Of a stretch of 64,000 bases of DNA, positions 24,783 to 32,322 are shown piece after piece. Made by a program: the position numbers and the translations under genes. Position 1 is the stretch's first letter; every line of letters starts with the position of its first letter. This stretch comes from DATAAZ01 sp036259875 (GTDB lineage: Bacteria > Actinomycetota > Thermoleophilia > Gaiellales > Gaiellaceae). Where the stretch lies: contig DATAAZ010000039.1 in assembly GCA_036259875.1 (NCBI GenBank), forward strand, positions 1 to 64,000, in the 5' to 3' direction. The notes beneath the pieces are model-generated. The model had not been told where the DNA came from. It saw nothing but the letters and a program-made list of their open reading frames with translations, and searched no databases.

Positions 24783-26108
24783 TCAGCGGAGCGCGGCGAA
24801 CGCGACGAACGTCTCGCGAGCGGCGGCGACCCCGAGCGGCACGTACCGCGCGAGCAGACGCTCGTTCGGCGCGTGGATGTTCCCCTCCGGGACGTCGAAG
24901 CCGCTCAGGATCGTCGGGATCCCCTTGACGCCGAGCGCCGGCACGATCGGGAGCGTCCCCCCGGAACGAAGGAGGAGCGGCCGGCGCCCGAGCGCGCGCT
25001 CGAACGCGTCCTGCGCGAGCCGGACGGCGAGCGAGTCGGCGGGCACGAGGCCGGCCGGGCTCGCGGCCCAGCGCTCGACGTCGACATCCGCGCCCGGCGG
25101 CGCCGCTTCCCGAAGGATGCGCTCGAACGCGATCCCGATCTCCTCCTCGTCCTGGCCCGGCGCGAGGCGGATGGAGACGTTCGCCTCCGCCTCCACCGGG
25201 AGCACCGTCTTCTGGAGCTCCGCCTCGCCAACGCGGATCCCGTGCACGTCGACGGCGATTCCGGCGAACGTGCGCAGGTAGAACTCCGCGGCCGCGTCGG
25301 CGTCCTTCGGCCGGGCCCCCTGGCCGGCGAGCGCCTCGGTTCCCGGCTCGAGCTCGGCCCAGGACGCGATCTCGTCCTCGGTCGGCGCGACGACGCCGCG
25401 CTTCAGTTCATCCGGCTCGGCGACCACCGCGCCGAGGACGGTCATGAGCGCGTGCGCCGCGTTCAGCGCCGCGCCGCCGTAGAGCCCCGAGTGGAGGTCG
25501 CGCTCGCCCGTCCGGACGCGGACGTGGAAATAGACGAGCCCCCGCGTCCCGATCTCGAACGCCGGGACATCACGCGCCGGCATCGGGCCGTCGAAGATGA
25601 CGCACGCGTCGGCGCCGCGCTCATCTTCGGCGAGGAAGTCGACGACCGAATGACCGCCTGTCTCCTCCTCTCCGTCGCACACGATGCGCACGTTGACCGG
25701 CAGGCCGCCCTCGGCCGCGAGCATCGCGGCCGCCTTCAGCAGGAGGTAGAGGTTTCCCTTGTCGTCGGCCGCGCCGCGCGCGTAGATCCAGCCGTCGCGG
25801 ACGGTCGGCTCGAACGGAGGGGAATCCCACGCCGCGAGCGGCGCCGGCGGCTGGACGTCGAAGTGGCCGTACACGAGGACGGTGGGCGCATCGGCGCTTC
25901 TCTTCGAGGCGGGGATCTCGCCGACGGCGAGCGGCTGCGCACCGGTCGGAACGAGCTCCGCGTCTCCACCGGCCACCCGCACGAAGTCGCGCACCCACTC
26001 CGCCGCCCGCCGGACGTCGGCGGCGTGCGCGGCGTCGGCGCTCACGCTCGGAATGCGGAGGAACTCGAAGAGCTCCTCGAGCGAGTCCGCGGGCGGCTCC
26101 GGACGCAC
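24783..26108 (-). CDS. M20-family metallopeptidase (dipeptidase/carboxypeptidase)
   Basis: A cytoplasmic dizinc peptidase of 441 residues. The metal and catalytic residues are visible: H and D in LVYGHFDVQPP, D in ARGAADDKGN (bridging), and EE in CDGEEETGGHS. The dimerisation domain follows, and a late metal-binding His is in GNIHAPNERL. The closest general type is the cytosolic non-specific dipeptidase/PepV-like group. The GTG start is preceded by TACAAT at 8 nt without a Shine-Dalgarno sequence. It is the first gene of a two-gene operon with a GNAT acetyltransferase. Confidence 0.92.
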   Translation of the reverse strand: MRPEPPADSLEELFEFLRIPSVSADAAHAADVRRAAEWVRDFVRVAGGDAELVPTGAQPLAVGEIPASKRSADAPTVLVYGHFDVQPPAPLAAWDSPPFEPTVRDGWIYARGAADDKGNLYLLLKAAAMLAAEGGLPVNVRIVCDGEEETGGHSVVDFLAEDERGADACVIFDGPMPARDVPAFEIGTRGLVYFHVRVRTGERDLHSGLYGGAALNAAHALMTVLGAVVAEPDELKRGVVAPTEDEIASWAELEPGTEALAGQGARPKDADAAAEFYLRTFAGIAVDVHGIRVGEAELQKTVLPVEAEANVSIRLAPGQDEEEIGIAFERILREAAPPGADVDVERWAASPAGLVPADSLAVRLAQDAFERALGRRPLLLRSGGTLPIVPALGVKGIPTILSGFDVPEGNIHAPNERLLARYVPLGVAAARETFVAFAALR

Positions 26109-26116
26109 GGCGGCCG

Positions 26117-26122
26117 ATTGTA
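26117..26122 (-). promoter_or_regulatory. Candidate leaderless -10 box TACAAT
   Basis: TACAAT on the minus strand lies 8 nt before the GTG of the M20 peptidase gene, with the same spacing as at the acyl-CoA dehydrogenase. Confidence 0.5.
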
Positions 26123-26164
26123 GGCGCCGGGGTGGCTCGGACCGGACCCGGCCGGCTTGCGCAG

Positions 26165-27244
26165 CTACGCCGCGACTTCGCGGAGCTTCTGCGACTCCGC
26201 CATCGCCTGGAGCTTCTTCAGGCTCTGGCTCTCGATCTGGCGGACGCGCTCGCGCGTCACGTTGAACGTCCGGCCGACCTCGTCGAGCGTGCTGGGCTGC
26301 TCGCCGTTCAGGCCGTAGCGAAGCTCGAGGATCCGCCGCTCGCGGTAGGACAGCATCCCGAGGACCCGCTGGAGGACCTCCTCGCGCATCGCCGTGTCCG
26401 CCGCCTCGTCCGGCGGCGTCACGGAGTCGTCGGCGAGGAAGTGGCCGAACTCGGAGTCCTCCTCGTCGCCGACCGGCTTTTCGAGCGACACGGGCGCGAT
26501 CGACGTCCGGCGCAGGTGGTCGACCTCGTCGTGGTCGAGCTCGAGCTCCTCCGCGATCTCGAGCGAGCTCGGCTCGCGCCCGAGCTCCGTCGTCAGCTTG
26601 CGCTCCGCGCGGCCGATTTTGTTCAGCTTCTCGACGACGTGGACGGGCATGCGAATCGTGCGCGCCTTGTCCGCGAGCGCGCGCGCGACCGCTTGACGGA
26701 TCCACCACGTGGCATACGTGGAGAACTTGAACCCCTTGCGGTAGTCGAACTTCTCGGCCGCACGAACGAGCCCGATCGTTCCCTCCTGGATGAGGTCGAG
26801 GAAGGGAAGTCCCTGGTTTCTGTAGTTCTTCGCGATCGAGACGACGAGGCGGAGATTCGACTCCACCATCGTGCGTTTCGCCGTCGTATCGCCGCGCTCG
26901 ATCCGCTTCGCGAGCTCGACCTCCTGCGCGGCCGTCAGGAGCGGCACGCGGCCGATGTCCTTCAGGAAGAGCTGGAGCGTGTCGGTCGAAGTCTCCCGCT
27001 CGACGGCCAGGTCTACGTCGTCCTCCTCGACGACCTCGTCGACGACCTCGATGTGTAGGTGCTCGAGCGCCAGGTAGAGCTCCGCCGCCTGCGCCGTGTC
27101 CGCACCGAGCTCCTCGAGGACGACGGCGATCTGCTCGTTCGTGACCGCGCCCGTCTCGAGCCCGAGCTCGACCAGCGCCTTCGTTTCCTCGTGCTCGAGC
27201 AACGCCGCGTCCGACCCGCCGGATGTGTCCGCACTTGCGCCCAA
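26165..27244 (-). CDS. rpoD: Primary RNA polymerase sigma factor (sigma-70 group)
   Basis: The 359-residue protein has a short acidic region-1.1-like N-terminus (1-80), region 1.2 ([16 protein letters not shown]), region 2 with the -10-binding [14 protein letters not shown], region 3 ([14 protein letters not shown]) and region 4 with the -35 helix ([20 protein letters not shown]). All primary-sigma hallmarks are present, although group 2 cannot be excluded without the rest of the genome. The TTG start at 27244 is supported by AAGGAG 7 nt upstream. Confidence 0.92.
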   Translation of the reverse strand: MGASADTSGGSDAALLEHEETKALVELGLETGAVTNEQIAVVLEELGADTAQAAELYLALEHLHIEVVDEVVEEDDVDLAVERETSTDTLQLFLKDIGRVPLLTAAQEVELAKRIERGDTTAKRTMVESNLRLVVSIAKNYRNQGLPFLDLIQEGTIGLVRAAEKFDYRKGFKFSTYATWWIRQAVARALADKARTIRMPVHVVEKLNKIGRAERKLTTELGREPSSLEIAEELELDHDEVDHLRRTSIAPVSLEKPVGDEEDSEFGHFLADDSVTPPDEAADTAMREEVLQRVLGMLSYRERRILELRYGLNGEQPSTLDEVGRTFNVTRERVRQIESQSLKKLQAMAESQKLREVAA

Positions 27245-27259
27245 GGCGCCCCTCCTTCC

Positions 27260-27287
27260 ACCGTAGTCGTCCGCTTCAGAACGTCAA
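27260..27287 (-). promoter_or_regulatory. Candidate promoter of rpoD
   Basis: TTGACG (complement of 27282-27287) and TACGGT (complement of 27260-27265) are 16 bp apart. A start 7 nt further would barely include the Shine-Dalgarno sequence, so the assignment is tentative. Confidence 0.3.
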
Positions 27288-27352
27288 CGGTCGTGCGTGT
27301 CGATTCTCGTATCGCGGCGTCGCGACTTTGCCACGCGCGCGCGAGCCCTGTC

Positions 27353-27374
27353 ATGGGCCGAACGGCCCATTTTT
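27353..27374. terminator. Intrinsic terminator-like hairpin
   Basis: ATGGGCC and GGCCCAT form a 7-bp stem around the loop GAAC, followed on the plus strand by five T. On the minus strand it begins 15-20 nt past the stop of the TPR gene, so it probably ends that transcript. Confidence 0.55.
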
Positions 27375-27388
27375 CGGGTCGGCGGGTC

Positions 27389-28387
27389 CTATTCCACCTC
27401 GTCGAGACGGGCGAGGAGACGAGCGGCCTCGCGTCGGTAGAAGCCGTTTCGGTCGCCCGCGGCTGCGAGCCGTAGCTGACGCCGAGCCTCGTCGACGTTC
27501 GGGAGCCAGAGGAGCAGAAGCCCGAGATGGAAGCGGACGACCGGCGCGCCGCCGCTCGCGCGGGCGAGCGGGCCGAGCCGCGAGAACGCGGCCGCCGGCC
27601 GGTCCTTGTCGAAGCGGCTGACCGCGGCCGCGACGCGCGGCTCGACCTCGCCCGGCGCAAGCGCCACGGCCCGGTCGTATGCGGCCCGCGCCGACACGCG
27701 CCGGCCCACCGACTCGAGAGCGACGCCGTAGAGGAGCCAGTCGCGCGGCTCGCCCGAACGCGCCCCGCGTGCGAGGCGCGCGAGGCGGGCCTCGGGATCG
27801 AGGCGGGCGAGGGCGGGGGGAACGCGGCCGCCGAACACGAATCGCGGCCGGCCGGGCGGCATGTCGGGATTGAGCAGGTCCTCGGCCCGAAGCGCGGCCG
27901 CCGAGTCCGGATCGCGCCGTTCCGCCTCGCGCCACGCGCGGCGCGCTTCGTCGAGATCCCCCGCGGCGAGGAGCGCGAGCCCCAGATTGAGCCGGGCGAC
28001 GCCGCTTCGGGGCTCGCGTTCGACGAGCGCTCGCAACCGCTCGAGCGTCCCGTCGGGCCAGCTCGCGACTGCCGCCCCGATCTCGGCCTCTACAGACGCC
28101 GAATTCCGTTCCAACACGGCTCGAAAGGCGCGCTCTGCTGCATCCGCCCTCCCCGCTTCGTAGAGCCGTTCGGCGCGCCGAAGCGCACGCGCCTCGGCAT
28201 CGCCGCGGTCGAGGATCGCGAGCTCAAGCGTGGGCCGCTCCCGCCGGTCGCTCGCGCTCGTCTCGGTGCGCCCGTGCACCTCGCCGCCGGTGTCCCGCCC
28301 CTGGATCAGCGCACCCGCCACAGTGACCCCCGCGGCGCCTACGGCGATGGCGGCGACCAGGACGATCGCGCGTGCGTGCGGGGACAT
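27389..28387 (-). CDS. Membrane-anchored TPR-repeat protein
   Basis: The 332-residue product has an N-terminal signal-anchor (about 6-27) and then helical repeats with TPR character, for example RLYEAGRADAAERAFRAVLERN, LNLGLALLAAGDLDEARRAW and FHLGLLLLWLPNVDEARRQL. It probably acts as an extracytoplasmic scaffold. No enzyme motif is seen. ATG at 28387 follows TACGCT by 6 nt. It is divergent from the sulfur-carrier operon with a 60-bp gap. Confidence 0.75.
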   Translation of the reverse strand: MSPHARAIVLVAAIAVGAAGVTVAGALIQGRDTGGEVHGRTETSASDRRERPTLELAILDRGDAEARALRRAERLYEAGRADAAERAFRAVLERNSASVEAEIGAAVASWPDGTLERLRALVEREPRSGVARLNLGLALLAAGDLDEARRAWREAERRDPDSAAALRAEDLLNPDMPPGRPRFVFGGRVPPALARLDPEARLARLARGARSGEPRDWLLYGVALESVGRRVSARAAYDRAVALAPGEVEPRVAAAVSRFDKDRPAAAFSRLGPLARASGGAPVVRFHLGLLLLWLPNVDEARRQLRLAAAGDRNGFYRREAARLLARLDEVE

Positions 28388-28393
28388 CCAGCG

Positions 28394-28399
28394 AGCGTA
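28394..28399 (-). promoter_or_regulatory. Candidate leaderless -10 box TACGCT
   Basis: TACGCT on the minus strand lies 6 nt before the ATG of the TPR protein gene. Confidence 0.35.
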
Positions 28400-28431
28400 G
28401 CCACGCCGCGCGAGGGCCCGGCGACTGAAGC

Positions 28432-28437
28432 TATACT
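28432..28437 (+). promoter_or_regulatory. -10 box TATACT of the CysO operon
   Basis: TATACT lies 10 nt before the ATG at 28448. A start 7 nt downstream would leave a leader of only about 4 nt. Confidence 0.5.
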
Positions 28438-28447
28438 CTTTGAAGCA

Positions 28448-29605
28448 ATGGCTTCGGAACTGGGCGCTGGACGCGAGATCGACGTCGAGACAGCGCGCGA
28501 GCTCGCCGACGGGGAGGGCGTCGCCCTCGTCGACGTCCGCGAGCCTGCGGAGTGGTCCGACGGGTACATCCCCGGCGCGGCGCGCGTCCCACGCGGGTCG
28601 CTCGAAGAGCGGATCGGCGCGGTCGCGCCTGACCGCTCTCAGCCGATCGCGCTCTACTGCGCGAGCGGCAGGCGTTCGGCGCTGGCCGCGCGGACGCTCG
28701 AGGAGCTCGGGTACACGGACGTCGTCTCGGTCGCCGGAGGAATCATCGAGTGGAAGGCCCGTGGGTTCCCTGTCGAGACCCCCGAGCCGGCCGAGGACGC
28801 GCTCAGCGCCCGCTACAGCCGCCACCTCCTCATTCCGGAAATCGGAGTCGAGGGTCAACGCCGGCTGCTCGCGTCCCGTGCCCTCCTGATCGGCGCGGGC
28901 GGGCTCGGCTCGCCGGCCTCGCTCTATCTCGCGGCGGCCGGGGTCGGAACGCTGGGCATCGTCGACGACGACCTCGTGGACGAGACGAACCTGCAGCGGC
29001 AGGTCGTCCATTCGACCGACCGCCTGGGAGCCGCGAAGGCGGAGTCGGCGAAGCGGACGCTCGAGGCGCTCAACCCTGACGTGACGGTCGAGGTCTTCCC
29101 CGAGCGCCTCACGTCCGACAACGCCGACGGGATCCTCGGCGCGGGCTGGGACGTGATCGTGGACGGCGCCGACAACTTCCCGACCCGCTACCTCCTGAAC
29201 GACGCGTCCGTCTGGCACGGAATCCCGGTCGTGCACGGCTCGATCTTCCGCTTCGAGGGCCAGGCGACCGTCTTCAAGCCAGGCGAGGGTCCGTGCTATC
29301 GCTGCCTTTTCGCCGAGCCGCCGCCGCCGGAGCTCGCGCCCAGCTGCGCCGAAGGCGGGGTGCTCGGTGTCCTGCCCGGGGTGATCGGGTCGCTCCAAGC
29401 GAACGAGGCGCTGAAGCTCTTGCTGGGAATCGGCGAGCCGCTCGTCGGCCGACTCCTCCTCTTCGACGCGCTCTCGGCCGCCTTCACCGAGGTCGCGCTT
29501 CGGCGCGACCCGGCGTGCCCGGTGTGCGGCGAAAGCCCCACGATCACGGAGTACGTCGACTACGTCGAGTTCTGCGCGGGCCCGAGGAGCCACGCGACGC
29601 GATGA
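28448..29605 (+). CDS. Rhodanese-E1 fusion, sulfur-carrier adenylyltransferase (MoeZ/MoeB-like)
   Basis: This enzyme adenylates and sulfurates the C-terminal Gly-Gly of ubiquitin-like sulfur carriers. The 385-residue product has an N-terminal rhodanese domain (about 10-110) with the persulfide Cys in the loop ALYCASGRRS, then an E1-like domain (about 120-385) with the ATP loop GAGGLGSPA, the Arg-Gln finger LQRQVVH and two Cys pairs (CYRC, CPVC) for structural zinc. In mycobacterial MoeZ the rhodanese domain is at the C-terminus, so the order is reversed here. It overlaps the CysO-CysM frame by ATGA, naming that carrier as its likely client. Confidence 0.9.
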   Translation: MASELGAGREIDVETARELADGEGVALVDVREPAEWSDGYIPGAARVPRGSLEERIGAVAPDRSQPIALYCASGRRSALAARTLEELGYTDVVSVAGGIIEWKARGFPVETPEPAEDALSARYSRHLLIPEIGVEGQRRLLASRALLIGAGGLGSPASLYLAAAGVGTLGIVDDDLVDETNLQRQVVHSTDRLGAAKAESAKRTLEALNPDVTVEVFPERLTSDNADGILGAGWDVIVDGADNFPTRYLLNDASVWHGIPVVHGSIFRFEGQATVFKPGEGPCYRCLFAEPPPPELAPSCAEGGVLGVLPGVIGSLQANEALKLLLGIGEPLVGRLLLFDALSAAFTEVALRRDPACPVCGESPTITEYVDYVEFCAGPRSHATR

Positions 29606-30801
29606 CACGGGTCCGCATCCCACCCACGCTCCGCACCGAGGTTGGCGGGGCGCGGGAGGTCGAGGCCGCCGGCTCGACGCTGCGCGACGTCCTTGCGGAC
29701 CTCGCGGCGCGCTTCCCCGCACTCGGCCGCCAGGTGCTCGCCGAGGACGACGGGATCGCCCCGTTCGTCAACGTCTACGTCGACAACGAGGACGTCCGGA
29801 CGCTCGCCGGGCTCGACACGCCCGTCCGTGAGGGCTCGACCGTGATCCTCCTCCCCGCAATGGCAGGCGGCGAGCGGACGTTGACTCCCTCTCTGCTCGG
29901 CACGATCGGCGAGACGCCGCTCGTCGAGCTTCCGCGGCTTGCCCCGCACGAGAGCGTCCGCATGTACGCCAAGCTCGAGGGGCAGAACCCCACGGGGTCG
30001 ATCAAGGACCGGGTCGCCCTGGCGATGGTCGAGGCGGCCGAGGAGTCGGGTGAACTCGAGCCGGGCCGCGAGCTTCTCGAGCCGACCAGCGGCAACACCG
30101 GGATCTCGCTCGCCGCGGTCGCGAAGCTCAAGGGGTACCGCCTGACCTGCGTAATGCCGGAGAACGCGACGCCCGAGCGCGCTCGGCTCCTTCGGCTTTA
30201 CGGCGCCGAGGTCGTTTTCTCGCCGGCATCCGAGGGCTCGAACGGCGCCGTGCGCGAAGCGCTTCGGATCGCCGAGCGCGACGACCGCTACTTCCTCCTG
30301 AACCAGTACGCGAACGAGGCGAACCCGCGCGCGCACTACGAAGGAACCGGCGCCGAGATCGCGGAGGCTCTCTCCCACGTCGACGTGCTCGTCGCGGGTC
30401 TCGGCACCGGTGGGACGCTGATGGGCGCGGGCGATCGCCTGCGGGAGTCGTTCCCGGACGTCGTCGTCGCCGCCGCCGAGCCGCTGCAGGGCGACGTCGT
30501 CTACGGCCTACGCTCGCTCGCGGACGGCTATGTGCCGCCGATTCTCGACGTCTCCCGCCTCGACCGGAAGATCCTGGTCTCGAACGAGGAGTCCGTCCGC
30601 GGGATGCGGGCGCTCCTCGAGCGCGAGGGGATCTTCGCGGGGGTCTCGTCCGGCGCCGTCGCGCACGTCGCCCGCCGCGTCGCGGCCGAGCTGGACGGCG
30701 CGGTCGTGGTCTGCGTCCTCGCGGACGGCGGGTGGAAATACCTCTCGGCCGACTTCTGGACGGCGGGGACAGGCGCGATGGAGGACCGCCTCTGGTGGTA
30801 G
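29602..30801 (+). CDS. CysO-CysM fusion: sulfur carrier joined to cysteine synthase
   Basis: In mycobacteria CysO is a ubiquitin-fold carrier whose C-terminal thiocarboxylate gives sulfur to O-phosphoserine on CysM, forming CysO-cysteine. Here one 399-residue frame holds both. Residues 1-90 match CysO, including FVNVYVDNEDVR and the terminal LLPAMAGG, with the diglycine at 89-90. Residues about 94-399 match CysM, with the PLP lysine K135 in NPTGSIKDR and the loop EPTSGNTG. Only Glu-Arg-Thr separates the diglycine from the CysM start. A carrier needs a free C-terminal Gly, so the fusion implies cleavage, internal initiation (TTG at 29881 or ATG at 29860), or a sequence error: codon 91 GAG is one base from TAG. 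Confidence 0.85.
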   Translation: MTRVRIPPTLRTEVGGAREVEAAGSTLRDVLADLAARFPALGRQVLAEDDGIAPFVNVYVDNEDVRTLAGLDTPVREGSTVILLPAMAGGERTLTPSLLGTIGETPLVELPRLAPHESVRMYAKLEGQNPTGSIKDRVALAMVEAAEESGELEPGRELLEPTSGNTGISLAAVAKLKGYRLTCVMPENATPERARLLRLYGAEVVFSPASEGSNGAVREALRIAERDDRYFLLNQYANEANPRAHYEGTGAEIAEALSHVDVLVAGLGTGGTLMGAGDRLRESFPDVVVAAAEPLQGDVVYGLRSLADGYVPPILDVSRLDRKILVSNEESVRGMRALLEREGIFAGVSSGAVAHVARRVAAELDGAVVVCVLADGGWKYLSADFWTAGTGAMEDRLWW

Positions 30802-31172
30802 TCCCCGCGGCGGTGCGCTCGGCACTCGTCGAGCACGCCGAGGCGGAGCGACCCAACGAGGCGTGCGGCCTCGTCGCTTTCCGGGACGGCGTCGCGGAGC
30901 GATACATCCCGGGCCGAAACAGCGCAGAGAGCCCTTACCGCTTCGAGCTCGAGGTGGATCCCCAGGCGTGGTTCCTCGAGGACGAGGGATACGAGCTCGC
31001 GGTATTCCACTCGCACCCGTCCAGCCCGCCGCGCCCGTCGCGGACCGACGTCGAGAACATCGGTCTCTGGGAAGGACGGCTCTACCTGATCCTCGAGGCG
31101 CGCACGGGCAAGCTCGCCGCCTGGCGAATCCGCGACGGCCGCGTCGACGAAGCGCCGCTCGGCGAGCGCTGA
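30795..31172 (+). CDS. mec: JAMM-family metalloprotease Mec (CysO-cysteine peptidase)
   Basis: Mec is a zinc protease that releases cysteine from CysO-Cys by cutting after the diglycine. The 125-residue protein has the JAMM+ features: an early catalytic Glu in RPNEACGL, the HxH pair in VFHSHPSS, and the Ser and Asp in PSRTDV. The start is taken as GTG at 30795, overlapping the end of the fused gene by 7 nt, which matches the N-terminal strand of mycobacterial Mec. GTG at 30813 is an alternative. It completes a three-gene CysO operon in order E1 - carrier/synthase - protease. Confidence 0.9.
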   Translation: MVVPAAVRSALVEHAEAERPNEACGLVAFRDGVAERYIPGRNSAESPYRFELEVDPQAWFLEDEGYELAVFHSHPSSPPRPSRTDVENIGLWEGRLYLILEARTGKLAAWRIRDGRVDEAPLGER

Positions 31173-31327
31173 TCGTGACCTTCGGCGCGGGCGGCCGGGA
31201 CACGGCTCCCTGCCTGAGCGGACGATCCCTTCAACGCCGTCGGGGCCGGTGACGACCGCGACGGCGGTCGGTCTCGCACCGCGAGACCTCCTCGTCCCGT
31301 GTCAGCTACCCCTCGATCGTTCGACAA

Positions 31328-31361
31328 CGAACGAGCGGCTCGCCGCGGAGCCGCTCGTTCG
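31328..31361. terminator. 14-bp perfect hairpin
   Basis: CGAACGAGCGGCTC pairs perfectly with its complement at 31348-31361 around the 6-nt loop GCCGCG. There is no T tract. It probably ends the CysO operon transcript, as many actinobacterial terminators lack a U run. Confidence 0.5.
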
Positions 31362-31465
31362 GTCGGTCGACGCCGGATGGTCCCGGCTGCGATCGGGCGG
31401 GATGCACCCGGAGCACCCGTGCATACGGGCGTGGGCTGCGGCTGGATTGCCCGCGCGCGAGCGCC

Positions 31466-31471
31466 CATACT
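31466..31471 (+). promoter_or_regulatory. Candidate leaderless -10 box CATACT
   Basis: CATACT lies 7 nt before GTG 31479 of the carbinolamine dehydratase gene. Confidence 0.35.
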
Positions 31472-31478
31472 GGTGGCC

Positions 31479-31733
31479 GTGGAAGAGCGCTACCCCGAGG
31501 GGTGGAACGACGTTCGCGGCGCCCTCCAGCGCGGCTACCGGTTCAAGGACTTCCGCGAGGCGATCGCCTTCGTGAACCGCCTCGCCGACGCGGCCGAGGA
31601 GGCGAACCACCACCCGGACGTAACGGTGAGCTGGAACGCCGTCACCGTCCGCTGGTGGACGCACACGAAGCGGGCGATCACGGATCGGGACGTCGCGATG
31701 GCGCGGCGCACCGACGAGTTGGCCGCCTCGTAG
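31479..31733 (+). CDS. Pterin-4a-carbinolamine dehydratase family protein
   Basis: The 84-residue product carries the family signature almost complete: FKDFREAIAFVNRLADAAEE, then the active-site ANHHPDVTVSWNAV and a TH...ITDRD end. In hydroxylase systems this enzyme dehydrates 4a-hydroxytetrahydropterin, but many bacterial copies have no known hydroxylase partner and none is seen here. The protein is shorter than the usual 95-110 residues because the N-terminal helix is missing. GTG at 31473 would add two residues. The start is picked for its spacing to CATACT. Confidence 0.8.
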   Translation: MEERYPEGWNDVRGALQRGYRFKDFREAIAFVNRLADAAEEANHHPDVTVSWNAVTVRWWTHTKRAITDRDVAMARRTDELAAS

Positions 31734-31767
31734 GGAACCTTCGGCGACCGGCAATCGTCTCACAGGC

Positions 31768-32154
31768 ATGAGGCTCGTCGCGGTCGCGGCCGCTGCGCTC
31801 CTCGCCGCTGGGTGCGGTGCGGAGGACGAGCGGCGCTCCGGCGAAGCCGCGGCTCCGCCCCCCGCGCCGCGCGCTCCGCTCTCGGTCGAGCAGGCGCTCG
31901 CTTCGTCCAGTGCCCAGCCGGTTCTCGTCGAGGGCGCACTACTGCTCGAGGGAAACGTCGCCCGTCTCTGTTCCGGGTTCGCCGAGTCGCACCCCCCGCA
32001 GTGCATGGAGCCGTCCCTCGTCCTCGAAGGGCTCGTCTTCGCGGCGGTCGAGGGCCTGCTCCGCCGCGAAGGTGACGTCCGGTGGAGCGACGAGCCGTTC
32101 CGCGTCCGCGGGACGCGCGAAGCGACGACGCTCACCGTGCTCGCGACGGAGTAA
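31768..32154 (+). CDS. Small lipoprotein, unknown
   Basis: The 128-residue product has a lipoprotein signal (LVAVAAAALLAAGCG, lipidated Cys near 16), a Pro/Ala linker, and a beta-rich domain of about 90 residues with a Cys pair (near residues 68 and 79) that could form a disulfide. I do not recognise the domain. In outline it resembles small secreted OB-like domains, but this is weak. It is the last clear gene before a secreted-protein remnant in the same frame. Confidence 0.65.
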   Translation: MRLVAVAAAALLAAGCGAEDERRSGEAAAPPPAPRAPLSVEQALASSSAQPVLVEGALLLEGNVARLCSGFAESHPPQCMEPSLVLEGLVFAAVEGLLRREGDVRWSDEPFRVRGTREATTLTVLATE

Positions 32155-32190
32155 CCACGTACCCCGTCTCTTCCGTGCTGTTGCGAAGGG

Positions 32191-32322
32191 CCGGCCAACG
32201 GCGCGAGCTGGTACGTCTCGGGCGCGCCGCATCCCCGCTGGGACAACGACCAGCTGCACTCGCTTCACCGTGTCCGCGGCTCGGACGTCGAGGTAGTCGA
32301 CACCTCGCGGCTTCGGAAACGG
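32191..32322 (+). pseudogene. Remnant of the C-terminus of a secreted protein
   Basis: In the frame starting at 32191 about 40 codons read as a coherent protein end: NGASWYVSGAPHPRWDND, then LHRVRGSDVEVVDTS. This closely resembles the closing segment of a family of large exported proteins from actinobacteria and cyanobacteria. No start lies upstream, since an in-frame stop (the lipoprotein TAA) precedes it and the bases in between are not protein-like. It is therefore a relic, overlapping nothing on the minus strand. Recognition of the family is from memory. Confidence 0.4.

Larger units (their letters stand above)
31173..31478. other. Intergenic region after mec
   Basis: About 306 bp without a convincing gene. 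It holds a long perfect hairpin at 31328-31361 and the -10-like box at 31466-31471. Nothing else is recognisable. Confidence 0.6.
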
